From the NCBI GenBank assembly GCA_964542425.1, contig CAZIUB010000008.1, positions 1 to 64,000 of the forward strand: DNA of 64,000 nucleotides, written 5' to 3'. A program made the translations under genes and the position numbers. Origin of the DNA: Dongia_A sp964542425 (GTDB lineage: Bacteria > Pseudomonadota > Alphaproteobacteria > Dongiales > Dongiaceae). Positions within the stretch are counted from its first letter, which is position 1; each line of letters begins with the position of its first letter. Under the pieces are notes generated by a model. The model was not told the DNA's origin and did no database searches. It saw only the letters and a list, made by a program, of their open reading frames with translations. Shown piece by piece: positions 1 to 8,106 of the stretch.

Positions 1-139
1 GATGGTGATGCCGGGCGACAACGTGTCGATGGAGGTGAATCTGATCGTGCCCATCGCCATGGACGAGGGCCTGCGCTTCGCCATCCGCGAGGGCGGCCGA
101 ACCGTGGGCGCCGGCGTCGTCGCCAGCATCATCGAATAG
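1..139 (+). CDS. tuf: Elongation factor Tu, C-terminal end (partial)
   Basis: The reading frame is open at the left edge and ends in TAG at 137-139. The 45 or so residues visible match the last part of EF-Tu domain 3, including the MPGDNV segment and the terminal REGGRTVGAG-V-IIE signature. EF-Tu carries aminoacyl-tRNA to the ribosome as a GTP complex. It sits 49 bases before rpsJ, the normal str-to-S10 junction in alphaproteobacteria. The GTPase domain lies outside the window. Confidence 0.97.
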   Translation, partial: MVMPGDNVSMEVNLIVPIAMDEGLRFAIREGGRTVGAGVVASIIE

Positions 140-188
140 AACGCGCGCGAAAACGGCCCGGCACAGCGATAACGAAGGACCAGCAGGC

Positions 189-503
189 ATGGACCACCAA
201 AGCATCCGCATCCGACTGAGGGCATTTGATCATCGCGTGCTCGACCAGTCGATCGTCGAGATCGTGACCACGGCGAAACGGACCGGCGCCCAGGTGCGGG
301 GCCCGATTCCCCTGCCGACCCGGATCGAGCGCTTCACCGTCAATCGCTCGCCCCACGTGGACAAGAAAAGCCGCGAGCAGTTCGAAATGCGCACCCACAA
401 ACGGCTGCTGGACATCGTCGATCCGACGCCCCAAACCGTGGACGCGCTGATGAAGCTGGATCTCGCCGCCGGCGTCGATGTCGAGATCAAACTGAAAAGT
501 TGA
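189..503 (+). CDS. rpsJ: 30S ribosomal protein S10
   Basis: A 104-residue protein of the length expected for S10. It contains the conserved GP-PLPT segment near residue 40 and the HVDKKSREQFE-RTHKRL stretch. S10 binds the head of the 30S subunit and also serves as NusE in antitermination. It is the first gene of the S10 operon and is followed 13 bases later by rplC. ATG start with a purine-rich stretch (cgaaggac) upstream. Confidence 0.98.
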   Translation: MDHQSIRIRLRAFDHRVLDQSIVEIVTTAKRTGAQVRGPIPLPTRIERFTVNRSPHVDKKSREQFEMRTHKRLLDIVDPTPQTVDALMKLDLAAGVDVEIKLKS

Positions 504-516
504 GGGAGCGGCCACC

Positions 517-1200
517 ATGCGCACCGGATTGATCGCCCGCAAGCTCGGCATGTCGCGAATCTTCGCCGAGGACGGCGCCCATGTGCCGGTCACGGTGCTG
601 AAGGTGGATTCCTGCCAGGTGATCGATGTCCGCACCGATGAGAAGCACGGCTACACCGCATTGCAGCTCGGCGTGGGCAAGGCCAAGGCGAAGAATGTCG
701 GCAAGGCCATGCGCGGCCATTTCGCCAAGGCCAAGGTCGAGCCCAAGGCCAAGCTCGCCGAATTCCGGGTATCCAAGGATGGGCTCCTGGAAATCGGCGC
801 CGAGTTGAGCGCCAGCCATTTCCTGCCGGGCCAGTTCGTGGACGTGGTCGGCACCACCATCGGCAAGGGCTTCGCCGGATCGATGAAGCGCTGGAATTTC
901 CGCGGCCTGCGCGCGACGCACGGCGTATCCGTCTCGCATAGGAGCCACGGCTCGACCGGCAACCGGCAGGACCCCGGCCGCACCTTCCCCGGCAAGAAGA
1001 TGGCCGGCCATCTTGGGGTGGAGCGGGTCACGACGCAGAACCTGAAGGTGGTTTCGACCGACGAGGAAAACGGCCTCATTGTGATCAAGGGCGCCATCCC
1101 CGGCCACGATGGGTCCTATGTGCTGGTCAGCGACGCCGTCAAGCGCGCCGCACCCAAGGATGTGCCGTTTCCGGCGGCGCTCCGCGCGAAGTCTGCATAG
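517..1200 (+). CDS. rplC: 50S ribosomal protein L3
   Basis: A 227-residue L3, which nucleates 23S rRNA folding near the peptidyl transferase centre. The N-terminal RTGLIARKLGM and the central loop with GSTGNRQDPGR-FPGKKMAGH are diagnostic. The ATG is preceded by a GGGAGCGG ribosome-binding site. The TAG stop at 1198-1200 coincides with the edge of an inverted family A repeat that separates it from rplD. Confidence 0.98.
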   Translation: MRTGLIARKLGMSRIFAEDGAHVPVTVLKVDSCQVIDVRTDEKHGYTALQLGVGKAKAKNVGKAMRGHFAKAKVEPKAKLAEFRVSKDGLLEIGAELSASHFLPGQFVDVVGTTIGKGFAGSMKRWNFRGLRATHGVSVSHRSHGSTGNRQDPGRTFPGKKMAGHLGVERVTTQNLKVVSTDEENGLIVIKGAIPGHDGSYVLVSDAVKRAAPKDVPFPAALRAKSA

Positions 1201-1342
1201 TGCTAACTTTCGAACAAGGGTGATCCATGAACCGCGACCATGTTTCCACGAAAGTTGGCACATGTTATCCAATGATAGTACTCGCCGGCGCGCACCGCCG
1301 AGATCGTCTCGCCGATTCACCCATCGGCGACGGCGAGTACTA
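1201..1342 (-). repeat. Family A bipartite palindromic repeat, copy 1
   Basis: Reverse-oriented copy between rplC and rplD. Read on the minus strand it starts with TTAGTACTCGCC, closes a first hairpin with a GCCGGCGAGTAC arm, then has a second hairpin whose arms are CCAACTTTCGTGG and TTCGAAAGTTAGC. It pushes the rplC-rplD spacing to 172 bases in an operon where neighbours are normally a few bases apart. Confidence 0.9.
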
Positions 1343-1372
1343 ACGCGGCGGGAAGAACGGGGAAATTGGATC

Positions 1373-2002
1373 ATGAAGCTGCCAATCACCGACATCGACA
1401 GCAGACAATTGGGCGAGGTCGAAATCGATGATTCCGTGTTCGCCGATATTTTCGGTCGCGAAGTGCGCAAGGATATCCTGGCCCGGGTGGTCAATTGGCA
1501 ATTGGCGAAGCGCCGCCAGGGCACGCACAAGACCAAGGAAATCGGCGACGTTTCCGGCACCACCAAGAAGCCCTACAAGCAGAAGGGCACCGGCAACGCC
1601 CGCCAGGGCAGCCTGCGCAGCCCGCAATTTCGCGGCGGCGCCATCATCTTCGGCCCCCATCCCCGCAGCCATGCCCACGATCTGCCCAAGAAGGTGCGCA
1701 AGCTCGGCCTGAAGAATGCGCTCTCGGCCAAGCAGAAGGACGGCAAGCTGGTGATCTGGGCCGGCGCCAAGTCGAGCGGCAAGACCAAGGAGCTGAACGC
1801 GAAGCTGCAAAAGCTGGGCTGGGGCTCGGTGCTGGTGATCGATGGCCCGCTGGTGGACGAGAACTTCGCGCGCGCCGCCCGCAACATTCCCAATTTCGAC
1901 GTTCTGCCCCAGCAGGGCGCCAACGTCTATGACATCCTCCGCCGCGACACCCTCGTCTTGACCAAGGGTGCGGTGGAACACTTGGTGGAGCGATTGAAAT
2001 GA
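1373..2002 (+). CDS. rplD: 50S ribosomal protein L4
   Basis: A 209-residue L4, with the conserved RQGTHKTK...RSPQ-RGGA-FGPHPR-H loop that lines the exit tunnel and the C-terminal YDILR-DTLVLT segment. The frame is open further upstream, but that extension runs through the family A repeat. The ATG at 1373 follows GGAAGAACGGGGAA and gives the family N-terminus. It overlaps rplW by four bases (ATGA). Confidence 0.97.
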   Translation: MKLPITDIDSRQLGEVEIDDSVFADIFGREVRKDILARVVNWQLAKRRQGTHKTKEIGDVSGTTKKPYKQKGTGNARQGSLRSPQFRGGAIIFGPHPRSHAHDLPKKVRKLGLKNALSAKQKDGKLVIWAGAKSSGKTKELNAKLQKLGWGSVLVIDGPLVDENFARAARNIPNFDVLPQQGANVYDILRRDTLVLTKGAVEHLVERLK

Positions 2003-2331
2003 GCGGCGCGCGATCGATGGGCAAACCGGTCGTCAAGCTGAGCGAGGGGGCGATGTACGAGATGATTCGCCGCCCGGTGATCACCGAGAAGAGCACGCTT
2101 GGCTCCCAGCACAACCAGGTCACCTTCAGGGTGCCGCTGGACGCCAGCAAGCCCGAGATCAAGGCCGCCATCGAAGGCGTCTTCAAGGTCAAGGTGAAGG
2201 CCGTGAACACCCTGCGCGTGGAGGGCAAGTCCAAGCGCTTCCGGGGTATCCCCGGCAAGCGGCCGGATTACAAGAAAGCGGTGGTGACGCTCGCCGAGGG
2301 CCACACCATCGACGTGGCGACGGGAGTCTAG
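1999..2331 (+). CDS. rplW: 50S ribosomal protein L23
   Basis: A 110-residue protein of the L23 family, which sits at the tunnel exit and docks trigger factor and SRP. The I-RPVITEKS motif and the KAVNTL...GK-KRFRG segment are clear. The start overlaps the rplD stop. About 20 extra N-terminal residues precede the usual family start; an ATG at 2053 would give the more usual length. Confidence 0.95.
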   Translation: MSGARSMGKPVVKLSEGAMYEMIRRPVITEKSTLGSQHNQVTFRVPLDASKPEIKAAIEGVFKVKVKAVNTLRVEGKSKRFRGIPGKRPDYKKAVVTLAEGHTIDVATGV

Positions 2332-2334
2332 GTC

Positions 2335-3156
2335 ATGGCGCTCAAATCCTACAAGCCTACCTCGCCTGGCATCCGCCAGCTGGTCATCGTCGATCGCTCG
2401 GAATTGCACAAGGGCAAGCCGGTCAAGGAACTGACCGAGGGCCTGCGCAAGAGCGGCGGGCGCAACAACCACGGCCACCTGACCGCGTTCCGCAAGGGCG
2501 GCGGGCACAAGCGGCGCTACCGCCTGGTCGATTTCAAGCGCGGCCGTTTCGACAGCCCGGCCACGGTCGAGCGGCTGGAATACGACCCCAACCGCACCGC
2601 GTTCATCGCCCTCATCCGCTACGAGGACGGCGAGCAGAGCTATATCCTGGCGCCGCAGCGGCTGAAGTCGGGCGATGTGGTGGTCTCCGGCGAACGAGTG
2701 GACGTGAAGCCCGGCAACGCCATGAAGCTGAAGAGCATCCCGGTCGGAACCATCGTGCACAATGTCGAATTGAAGCCCGGCAAGGGCGGGCAGATGGCGC
2801 GCGCCGCCGGCACCTTCGTCCAACTGGTCGGCCGCGAACAGGGCCGAGCGCTCCTGCGCATGTCGTCTGGCGAGGTGCGCATGGTCCAGTCCGAGTGCAT
2901 GGCGACGATCGGCGCGGTTTCCAATCCGGATAACCAGAACGTGGTCCTCGGCAAGGCCGGGCGCTCGCGTTGGCTCGGGATCCGCCCCTCGACCCGGGGC
3001 ATCGCCATGAACCCGGTCGATCACCCGCATGGCGGGCGCACCAATGGCGGCATGCACTGGGTGACACCGTGGGGCATTTCGACCAAGGGCCACAAGACCC
3101 GGCAAAACAAGAAAACGGACGGCATGATCCTGCGCCGCCGTCACGCCAGCAAGTAG
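2335..3156 (+). CDS. rplB: 50S ribosomal protein L2
   Basis: A 273-residue L2, the same length as typical bacterial L2. It is needed for subunit association and peptidyl transferase activity. It shows the YKPTSPG start, the GRNN-G-T-RH-GGGHK segment, and the C-terminal MNPVDHPHGGG-type loop, seen here as MNPVDHPHGGR, with the conserved functional histidine. It is packed tightly between rplW and rpsS. Confidence 0.98.
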   Translation: MALKSYKPTSPGIRQLVIVDRSELHKGKPVKELTEGLRKSGGRNNHGHLTAFRKGGGHKRRYRLVDFKRGRFDSPATVERLEYDPNRTAFIALIRYEDGEQSYILAPQRLKSGDVVVSGERVDVKPGNAMKLKSIPVGTIVHNVELKPGKGGQMARAAGTFVQLVGREQGRALLRMSSGEVRMVQSECMATIGAVSNPDNQNVVLGKAGRSRWLGIRPSTRGIAMNPVDHPHGGRTNGGMHWVTPWGISTKGHKTRQNKKTDGMILRRRHASK

Positions 3157-3169
3157 GGAGATCCGATCC

Positions 3170-3448
3170 ATGACCCGATCGGTTTGGAAGGGCCCGTTCA
3201 TCGACGGTTTTCTGCTGCGCAAGGTGGATTCCGTGCGCGCCTCGGGCCGCAGCGAGATCATCAAGACCTGGTCCCGGCGCTCGACCATCCTGCCGCAATT
3301 CGTGGGCGTGACCTTTGGCGTGCATAACGGCCGCAAATTCCTGCCGGTACTGGTGACCGAGAACATGATCGGGCACAAATTCGGCGAGTTTTCGCCCACG
3401 CGCACGTTCAGCGCCCACACCGGCGACAAGAAAGTGAAGAAGGAGTAG
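3170..3448 (+). CDS. rpsS: 30S ribosomal protein S19
   Basis: A 92-residue S19, which sits in the head of the 30S subunit and contacts tRNA with S13. The RS-WKGPF start and the KTWSRRSTI-P-FVG and VHNG-KF-PV segments are conserved. A GGGAGAT ribosome-binding site precedes the ATG. It lies 13 bases after rplB and 3 bases before rplV. Confidence 0.98.
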   Translation: MTRSVWKGPFIDGFLLRKVDSVRASGRSEIIKTWSRRSTILPQFVGVTFGVHNGRKFLPVLVTENMIGHKFGEFSPTRTFSAHTGDKKVKKE

Positions 3449-3451
3449 GCG

Positions 3452-3832
3452 ATGAGCAAGGCAAAGACGCCGCGCGCGCTCAAGTCGAACGAGGCGACGG
3501 CCATCGCCTCGGTCATCCAGGCCTCTCCGCGCAAGGTCAACCTGGTGGCCGGCATGATCCGGGGCTTGGGCGCGCAACCGGCGCTGGCGGCACTCGGCTT
3601 CTCGAAGCGCCGCTCGGCCAACGACGTGAAAAAGGTGCTGCAGGCGGCGATCGCCAACGCCGAGAACAACCATCAGCTCGACGTCGACCGGCTCTATGTC
3701 GCCGAGGCCCATGTCGGGCGCGGCCTCAAGCTGAAGCGCTTCCATGCCCGGGCGCGCGGCCGGGGCGCGCGGGTGGTAAAGACCTGGAGCAATCTGACGG
3801 TGGTGGTTCGCGAGCGCGAGGAGAAGGTTTAG
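3452..3832 (+). CDS. rplV: 50S ribosomal protein L22
   Basis: A 126-residue L22, whose beta hairpin reaches into the exit tunnel. The SPRKVNLVA-MIRG motif, the KVLQAAIANAENNH stretch and the GRG-K-KRF-ARARGR hairpin are present. The stop directly abuts the rpsC start. The N-terminal ten residues or so are variable and basic. Confidence 0.98.
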   Translation: MSKAKTPRALKSNEATAIASVIQASPRKVNLVAGMIRGLGAQPALAALGFSKRRSANDVKKVLQAAIANAENNHQLDVDRLYVAEAHVGRGLKLKRFHARARGRGARVVKTWSNLTVVVREREEKV

Positions 3833-4513
3833 ATGGGACAGAAGGTCAATCCGATCGGGCTCAGGCTCGGCATCAACCGCACCTGGGATTCGCGCTGGTA
3901 CGCGCGGCGCGATTTCGCCAATTTGCTGCACGAGGATCTGCGGCTGAAGAAGTTCTTGAATCAGCGCCTGGCCCAGGCCGGGGTGTCGCGGATCGTGATC
4001 GAGCGTCCGGCGAAGAAGGCGCGCATCACCATCCACACCGCGCGGCCGGGAGTGGTCATCGGCAAGAAGGGCGCGGACATCGAGGTCTTGCGCCGCGAAT
4101 TGGCCAAGCGTACCGGCTCCGAGGTCAGCCTCAACATCGTCGAGATCAGGAAGCCCGAGATCGATTCCAGGCTGATCGCCGAGAACATCGCCCAGCAATT
4201 GGAGCGCCGGGTGGCGTTCCGCCGGGCCATGAAGCGGGCCGTGCAATCGGCGATGCGTCTTGGCGCGCTCGGCATCCGTATCAATTGCGCCGGCCGGTTG
4301 GGCGGGGCCGAGATCGCGCGCGTGGAATGGTACCGCGAGGGCAGGGTGCCCTTGCACACGCTTCGGGCCGAGATCGATTACGGCGAAGCCATCGCCAAGA
4401 CCACGTACGGCACCTGCGGGGTCAAGGTCTGGGTGTTCAAGGGCGAGATCCTGGCCCACGACCCGCAGGCCAGCGAACGCCGGGCCATCGAATCGCACCA
4501 GCCGAACCGCTGA
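3833..4513 (+). CDS. rpsC: 30S ribosomal protein S3
   Basis: A 226-residue S3, part of the mRNA entry tunnel. It starts GQKVNPIGLRLGI, has a KH domain with the GKKG loop near residue 80, and the C-terminal domain with the EWYREGRVPL-TLRA-IDY signature. It starts immediately after the rplV stop. Coding and length are normal. Confidence 0.98.
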   Translation: MGQKVNPIGLRLGINRTWDSRWYARRDFANLLHEDLRLKKFLNQRLAQAGVSRIVIERPAKKARITIHTARPGVVIGKKGADIEVLRRELAKRTGSEVSLNIVEIRKPEIDSRLIAENIAQQLERRVAFRRAMKRAVQSAMRLGALGIRINCAGRLGGAEIARVEWYREGRVPLHTLRAEIDYGEAIAKTTYGTCGVKVWVFKGEILAHDPQASERRAIESHQPNR

Positions 4514-4537
4514 TCAAGGCCATAAGGAAGACAGACC

Positions 4538-4960
4538 ATGCTTTCGCCAAAAAGAACCAAATTCCGCAAGGCGCACAAGGGCCGCATCCGAGGGCCCGCC
4601 AAGGGCGGCACCGCGCTCGCCTTCGGTGCCTATGGGCTGAAGGCAATCGAGCCGGCACGGGTGACGGCGCGCCAGATCGAGGCGGCGCGCCGCGCCATTA
4701 CCCGGCACATGAAGCGCATCGGCAAGGTGTGGATTCGGATCTTCCCCGACGTGCCGGTGAGCCGCAAGCCCGCCGAAGTGCGCATGGGCTCGGGCAAGGG
4801 CACGCCGGAATTCTGGGTCTGCCGCGTCAATCCCGGCAAGATCATGTTCGAGCTGGATGGGGTCAGCAAGCAATTGGCCCATGAGTCGTTCGCGCTGGCC
4901 GCCGCCAAGCTGCCGATCAAGACCCGGGTGGTCGCTCGCCTCGGCACCGAGCACGCGTAG
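4538..4960 (+). CDS. rplP: 50S ribosomal protein L16
   Basis: A 140-residue L16, which helps position the tRNA elbow in the A and P sites. The ML-PKRTKFRK-HKGR start, the AARRAITRHMKR segment and GSGKG-PE-WVC are diagnostic. It follows rpsC by 24 bases with an AAGGAAGA-type ribosome-binding site. Confidence 0.98.
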   Translation: MLSPKRTKFRKAHKGRIRGPAKGGTALAFGAYGLKAIEPARVTARQIEAARRAITRHMKRIGKVWIRIFPDVPVSRKPAEVRMGSGKGTPEFWVCRVNPGKIMFELDGVSKQLAHESFALAAAKLPIKTRVVARLGTEHA

Positions 4961-4975
4961 GGAGGGTCGGGGAAC

Positions 4976-5179
4976 ATGAAAGCGGAAGAACTGCGCATCA
5001 AGACCCCGGATCAGCTGAACGCCGATCTGGTCGCGCTCAAGAAGGAAGCGTTCAACCTGCGCTTCCAGCGGGCCAGCGGGCAATTGGCGAACACCGCGCG
5101 GGTGCGCGCGGTCCGGCGCGATATCGCGCGCATCGAGACTTTCCTTGGCCAGAAGGCGCGGGCGAAAGTCAGTGCCTGA
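4976..5179 (+). CDS. rpmC: 50S ribosomal protein L29
   Basis: A 67-residue two-helix protein with the LKKEAFNLRFQRASGQL segment typical of L29, which lies near the tunnel exit. The ATG at 4976 follows GGAGGGTCGGGGAAC. It sits in the invariant L16-L29-S17 order. Confidence 0.96.
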   Translation: MKAEELRIKTPDQLNADLVALKKEAFNLRFQRASGQLANTARVRAVRRDIARIETFLGQKARAKVSA

Positions 5180-5205
5180 CGGACAGGAAAACAGGAGATA
5201 AAGAC

Positions 5206-5484
5206 ATGCCTCGGCGAGTGTTGCAGGGCACGGTGGTCAGCGACAAGAACGACAAGACGGTCATCGTCGCGGTCGAGCGTCGCGTCATGCACCCGGTCTA
5301 CAAGAAGTTCATCCGCCGCTCCAAGCGCTTCGCGGCGCATGACGCGGCCAATCATTGCAAGGTGGGCGACGTGGTCACGATTCGCGAATGCCGACCCTTG
5401 TCCAAGTCCAAGCGCTGGGAAGTGGTGGCCGAAACCGCCGCCACCGGCGCCACCGGCGCCACCGGCGCCACCGGCGCCAGTTGA
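5206..5484 (+). CDS. rpsQ: 30S ribosomal protein S17 with Ala-Thr-Gly repeat tail
   Basis: A 92-residue S17, a primary 16S rRNA binder. The core (QGTVVSDKNDKTV-V and HP-YKKF--R-K) is normal. The last 14 or so residues are four perfect copies of Ala-Thr-Gly followed by Ala-Ser, encoded by four exact copies of the nine-base unit GCCACCGGC at 5440-5475. The tail is beyond the usual end of the family and is probably disordered. Confidence 0.97.
   Translation: MPRRVLQGTVVSDKNDKTVIVAVERRVMHPVYKKFIRRSKRFAAHDAANHCKVGDVVTIRECRPLSKSKRWEVVAETAATGATGATGATGAS
5440..5475 (+). repeat. Nine-base tandem repeat inside rpsQ
   Basis: Four identical copies of GCCACCGGC in phase with the rpsQ frame, followed by a partial unit and the stop. 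A 9-base unit keeps the frame whatever the copy number, so slippage would only change tail length. Confidence 0.9.
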
Positions 5485-5503
5485 GCAGCGAAAGGTCACG
5501 CCC

Positions 5504-5872
5504 ATGATCCAGATGCAGACCAACCTGGATGTCGCCGACAATTCCGGCGCGCGCCGAGTGCAGTGCATCAAGGTGCTGGGCGGCTCCAAGCGTCGCACCG
5601 CCAGCGTGGGCGATGTGATCGTGGTGTCGATCAAGGACGCGATCCCGCGCGGCAAGGTGAAGAAGGGCGACGTGCACCAGGCGGTGATCGTGCGCACGGC
5701 CAAGGAAATCCGCCGCGCCGACGGCACCTCGATCCGGTTCGACCGCAACGCGGCCGTTCTTATCAGCAAGCAGGGTGAGCCGATCGGGACCCGCATTTTC
5801 GGCCCCGTCACGCGCGAACTCAGGGCCAAGAAGTTCATGAAGATCATCTCGCTCGCGCCCGAAGTGCTTTAG
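5504..5872 (+). CDS. rplN: 50S ribosomal protein L14
   Basis: A 122-residue L14, a strongly conserved protein at the subunit interface. It starts MIQMQT-L-VADNSGAR and contains the GDVI-VS-KDA-P-GKVKKG segment. The frame is open upstream through rpsQ, but the ATG at 5504 gives the family N-terminus and the exact usual length. Confidence 0.98.
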   Translation: MIQMQTNLDVADNSGARRVQCIKVLGGSKRRTASVGDVIVVSIKDAIPRGKVKKGDVHQAVIVRTAKEIRRADGTSIRFDRNAAVLISKQGEPIGTRIFGPVTRELRAKKFMKIISLAPEVL

Positions 5873-5906
5873 GGCCGGGCCGAAGGACCAGGATCGGGTA
5901 CGGAAG

Positions 5907-6224
5907 ATGGCGACCAAGCTGAGGGTTAGGAAGGGCGACCAGGTGGTGGTGATCACCGGTCGCGACAAAGGCAAGAGCGGCGAGATCCTGCGGGTGCTGC
6001 GGGCGGAGAACCGCGTGGTGGTCCGGGGCGTGAACGTGGCCCAGCGCCACCAGCGCCAGACCGCCAGGGAGCCAGGTGGGATCGTGCCCAAGGAATTGTC
6101 GATCCACGTCTCCAACGTGGCGCTGATCGACCCCAAGACCAAGCGGCCGACCCGGGTCGGCTACCGGATGGACGGCGAGCGCAAGATCCGCTTCGCCCGG
6201 CGTTCCGGCGAAGCGATCGATTGA
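5907..6224 (+). CDS. rplX: 50S ribosomal protein L24
   Basis: A 105-residue L24 assembly initiator. The KOW motif is visible near the N-terminus (KGDQVVVITGRDKGKSGEIL), followed by the NVAQRHQRQT segment and the IDPKT-KPTRVGYR-type C-terminal part. The start lies 34 bases after rplN. Confidence 0.97.
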   Translation: MATKLRVRKGDQVVVITGRDKGKSGEILRVLRAENRVVVRGVNVAQRHQRQTAREPGGIVPKELSIHVSNVALIDPKTKRPTRVGYRMDGERKIRFARRSGEAID

Positions 6225-6236
6225 GGGAGCGATAGG

Positions 6237-6779
6237 ATGGCGGCCCGCCTGAAGGAGCATTACGAGAATGTCCTGCGTCCGGCGCTGATGCGGGAATTCG
6301 GCTACGTCAACAAGCTGCAGGTGCCACGGCTGGAAAAGATCGTGATCAACATGGGCGTCGGCGAAGCGGCGGCCGATGCCAAGAAGATCAATATCGCGGT
6401 CGAGGAATTGGCGGCGATTTCCGGACAGAAGCCGGTCGTGACCAAGTCGCGCAAGTCGATCGCCGTCTTCAAGCTGCGCGAGGGCATGAACATCGGCGCC
6501 AAGGTGACGCTCCGGCGCCAGCGCATGTATGAGTTCCTCGATCGCCTGATCACCATCGCGCTGCCCCGGGTCCGCGATTTCCGTGGCGTCAGCCCGAAGA
6601 GCTTCGATGGCCGCGGCAATTTTTGCCTCGGGCTCAAGGAGCAGCTGGTGTTTCCGGAGATCGACTACGACAAGGTCGACAAGACACGCGGCATGGACAT
6701 CGTGATCGTGACCACCGCCAGGACCGACGCCGAGGCGAGGGCCCTCTTGAAGGGCTTTCAGATGCCCTTCACGGCTTGA
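6237..6779 (+). CDS. rplE: 50S ribosomal protein L5
   Basis: A 180-residue L5, which binds 5S rRNA and contacts the P-site tRNA. It has the KIVINMGVGEA segment, the GQKPV-TKSRKSIA stretch and the C-terminal GMDI-IVTTA-TD-EARALL sequence. The GAGGGAGCGATAGG leader precedes the ATG. Confidence 0.98.
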   Translation: MAARLKEHYENVLRPALMREFGYVNKLQVPRLEKIVINMGVGEAAADAKKINIAVEELAAISGQKPVVTKSRKSIAVFKLREGMNIGAKVTLRRQRMYEFLDRLITIALPRVRDFRGVSPKSFDGRGNFCLGLKEQLVFPEIDYDKVDKTRGMDIVIVTTARTDAEARALLKGFQMPFTA

Positions 6780-6804
6780 TCGCGAAGGGTCGGAGGAGAC
6801 CGAT

Positions 6805-7110
6805 ATGGCCAAGACGAGCTCGATCGAACGCAACAAGAAGCGGGAACGCCTGGCGAAGAAATTCGCCGTCAAGCGCGCCCGTCTCAAGGCGGTCGCCAAC
6901 AACGAGAATCTCCCGATGGAGGACCGCTTCGCGGCGCGCCTGAAGCTGGCGGAATTGCCGCGCAATTCGTCCAAGACGCGAATCAGGAACCGCTGCGAAT
7001 TGAGCGGCCGGGCGCGTTCGGTGTATCGCAAGTTCCGCCTGTCGCGCATCGCGCTCCGGGATTTGGCCTCGAGCGGCCAGATCCCCGGCGTGATCAAGGC
7101 GAGCTGGTAA
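6805..7110 (+). CDS. rpsN: 30S ribosomal protein S14 (zinc-independent form)
   Basis: A 101-residue S14 of the long form. It lacks the CxxC pairs of the zinc-binding form, with only one cysteine in the RNRCELSGR segment. The C-terminal FRLSRIALRDLAS-G-IPG-KASW is diagnostic. GGAGGAGAC lies upstream of the ATG. Confidence 0.98.
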   Translation: MAKTSSIERNKKRERLAKKFAVKRARLKAVANNENLPMEDRFAARLKLAELPRNSSKTRIRNRCELSGRARSVYRKFRLSRIALRDLASSGQIPGVIKASW

Positions 7111-7125
7111 CGGAGGATCGAGGAC

Positions 7126-7521
7126 ATGTCATTGAGTGATCCATTGGGCGACATGCTGACCCGCATCCGCAACGGACAAAAGGCGCGGATGCCCTCGGTC
7201 ATATCGCCGGCCTCGCGGCTGCGCTGCAACGTGCTCGAGGTGCTGAAGCGCGAGGGTTACATCCGGAACTACTCGGTCGGCACCAACGGCCAGGGCGGCG
7301 AGATCGTCATCGAGTTGCGCTACCACGAGGGCGAGCCGGTGATTCGCGAGATCAACCGGGTGTCGACGCCGGGCCGGCGGGTCTATTCGAAAATCGCCGA
7401 TCTGCCGCGCTACTACAACGGGCTCGGTATCTCGATCCTGTCGACGCCCAGAGGCGTGATGTCGGACAACGACGCCCGCAGCGCCAATGTGGGCGGCGAA
7501 GTCCTGTGCCGCGTGTTCTGA
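7126..7521 (+). CDS. rpsH: 30S ribosomal protein S8
   Basis: A 131-residue S8, which organises the central domain of 16S rRNA and in many bacteria represses the spc operon. It has the DPLGDMLTRIRNGQ start and the ISTP-GVM-D-DAR--NVGGE-LC-VF C-terminal signature. A GGAGGATCGAGG leader precedes the ATG. Confidence 0.98.
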   Translation: MSLSDPLGDMLTRIRNGQKARMPSVISPASRLRCNVLEVLKREGYIRNYSVGTNGQGGEIVIELRYHEGEPVIREINRVSTPGRRVYSKIADLPRYYNGLGISILSTPRGVMSDNDARSANVGGEVLCRVF

Positions 7522-7537
7522 CGGGAGTGCGTTGACC

Positions 7538-8071
7538 ATGTCTCGAGTTGGCAAGAATCCAGTCGCGATCCCGCCGGACGTCTCGGTCGAGGTGGGCGGC
7601 GGCGTGGCCAGGGTGAAGGGCAAGCTGGGGGCACTCGCGCTCTCGATCGCCTCCGAGGTCGAGGTTTCGGTGGAGGACGGCAAGGTGTGGGTGAAGCCCC
7701 GCGCCCAGAGCCAGCGCGCGCGGATCGTGTGGGGCACGACACGCGCCAATCTGCGCAACATGGTCGAGGGCGTGAGCAAGGGCTACAGCAAGAACCTGGA
7801 GATCAACGGCGTCGGCTATCGGGCGTCGGTGCAGGGCAAGAACCTGCATTTGCAGCTCGGCTACAGCCACGATGTGCTTTTTCCGATCCCAGACGGCATC
7901 ACCGTCAAGTGCGAGAAGCCGACCTCGATCCTGGTCAGCGGCTTTGATCGCCAAAAGGTGGGCCAGGTGGCCGCCGAGATCCGCGCCTTCCGGCGGCCCG
8001 AACCCTACAAGGGCAAGGGCATCAAATACGATTCCGAGACCATCTTGCGCAAGGAAGGCAAGAAGAAGTAG
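7538..8071 (+). CDS. rplF: 50S ribosomal protein L6
   Basis: A 177-residue L6 near the GTPase-associated centre. The MSR-GK-PV-IP start at 7538, the GYRASVQGK-L-L-LGYSH motif and the C-terminal RRPEPYKGKGI-Y segment are present. An upstream in-frame extension into rpsH exists but does not match the family. Confidence 0.98.
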   Translation: MSRVGKNPVAIPPDVSVEVGGGVARVKGKLGALALSIASEVEVSVEDGKVWVKPRAQSQRARIVWGTTRANLRNMVEGVSKGYSKNLEINGVGYRASVQGKNLHLQLGYSHDVLFPIPDGITVKCEKPTSILVSGFDRQKVGQVAAEIRAFRRPEPYKGKGIKYDSETILRKEGKKK

Positions 8072-8106
8072 GGAACCGCCAAAGGGAACCGCCAAAGGGA
8101 ACCGCC
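8071..8106 (+). repeat. Triplicated 13-base rplR leader
   Basis: The unit GGGAACCGCCAAA occurs twice, followed by GGGAACCGCC directly before the rplR ATG, so the translation-initiation leader is tandemly triplicated. This probably arose by slippage. The effect on rplR translation is unknown. Confidence 0.8.

Noticed and set aside
487..1566. Long minus-strand open frames opposite the ribosomal-protein genes (also 1927-3669 and 2612-4498)
   Set aside because: They are mirror frames of GC-rich, codon-biased genes. They match no family, and the opposite strand carries unambiguous ribosomal proteins.
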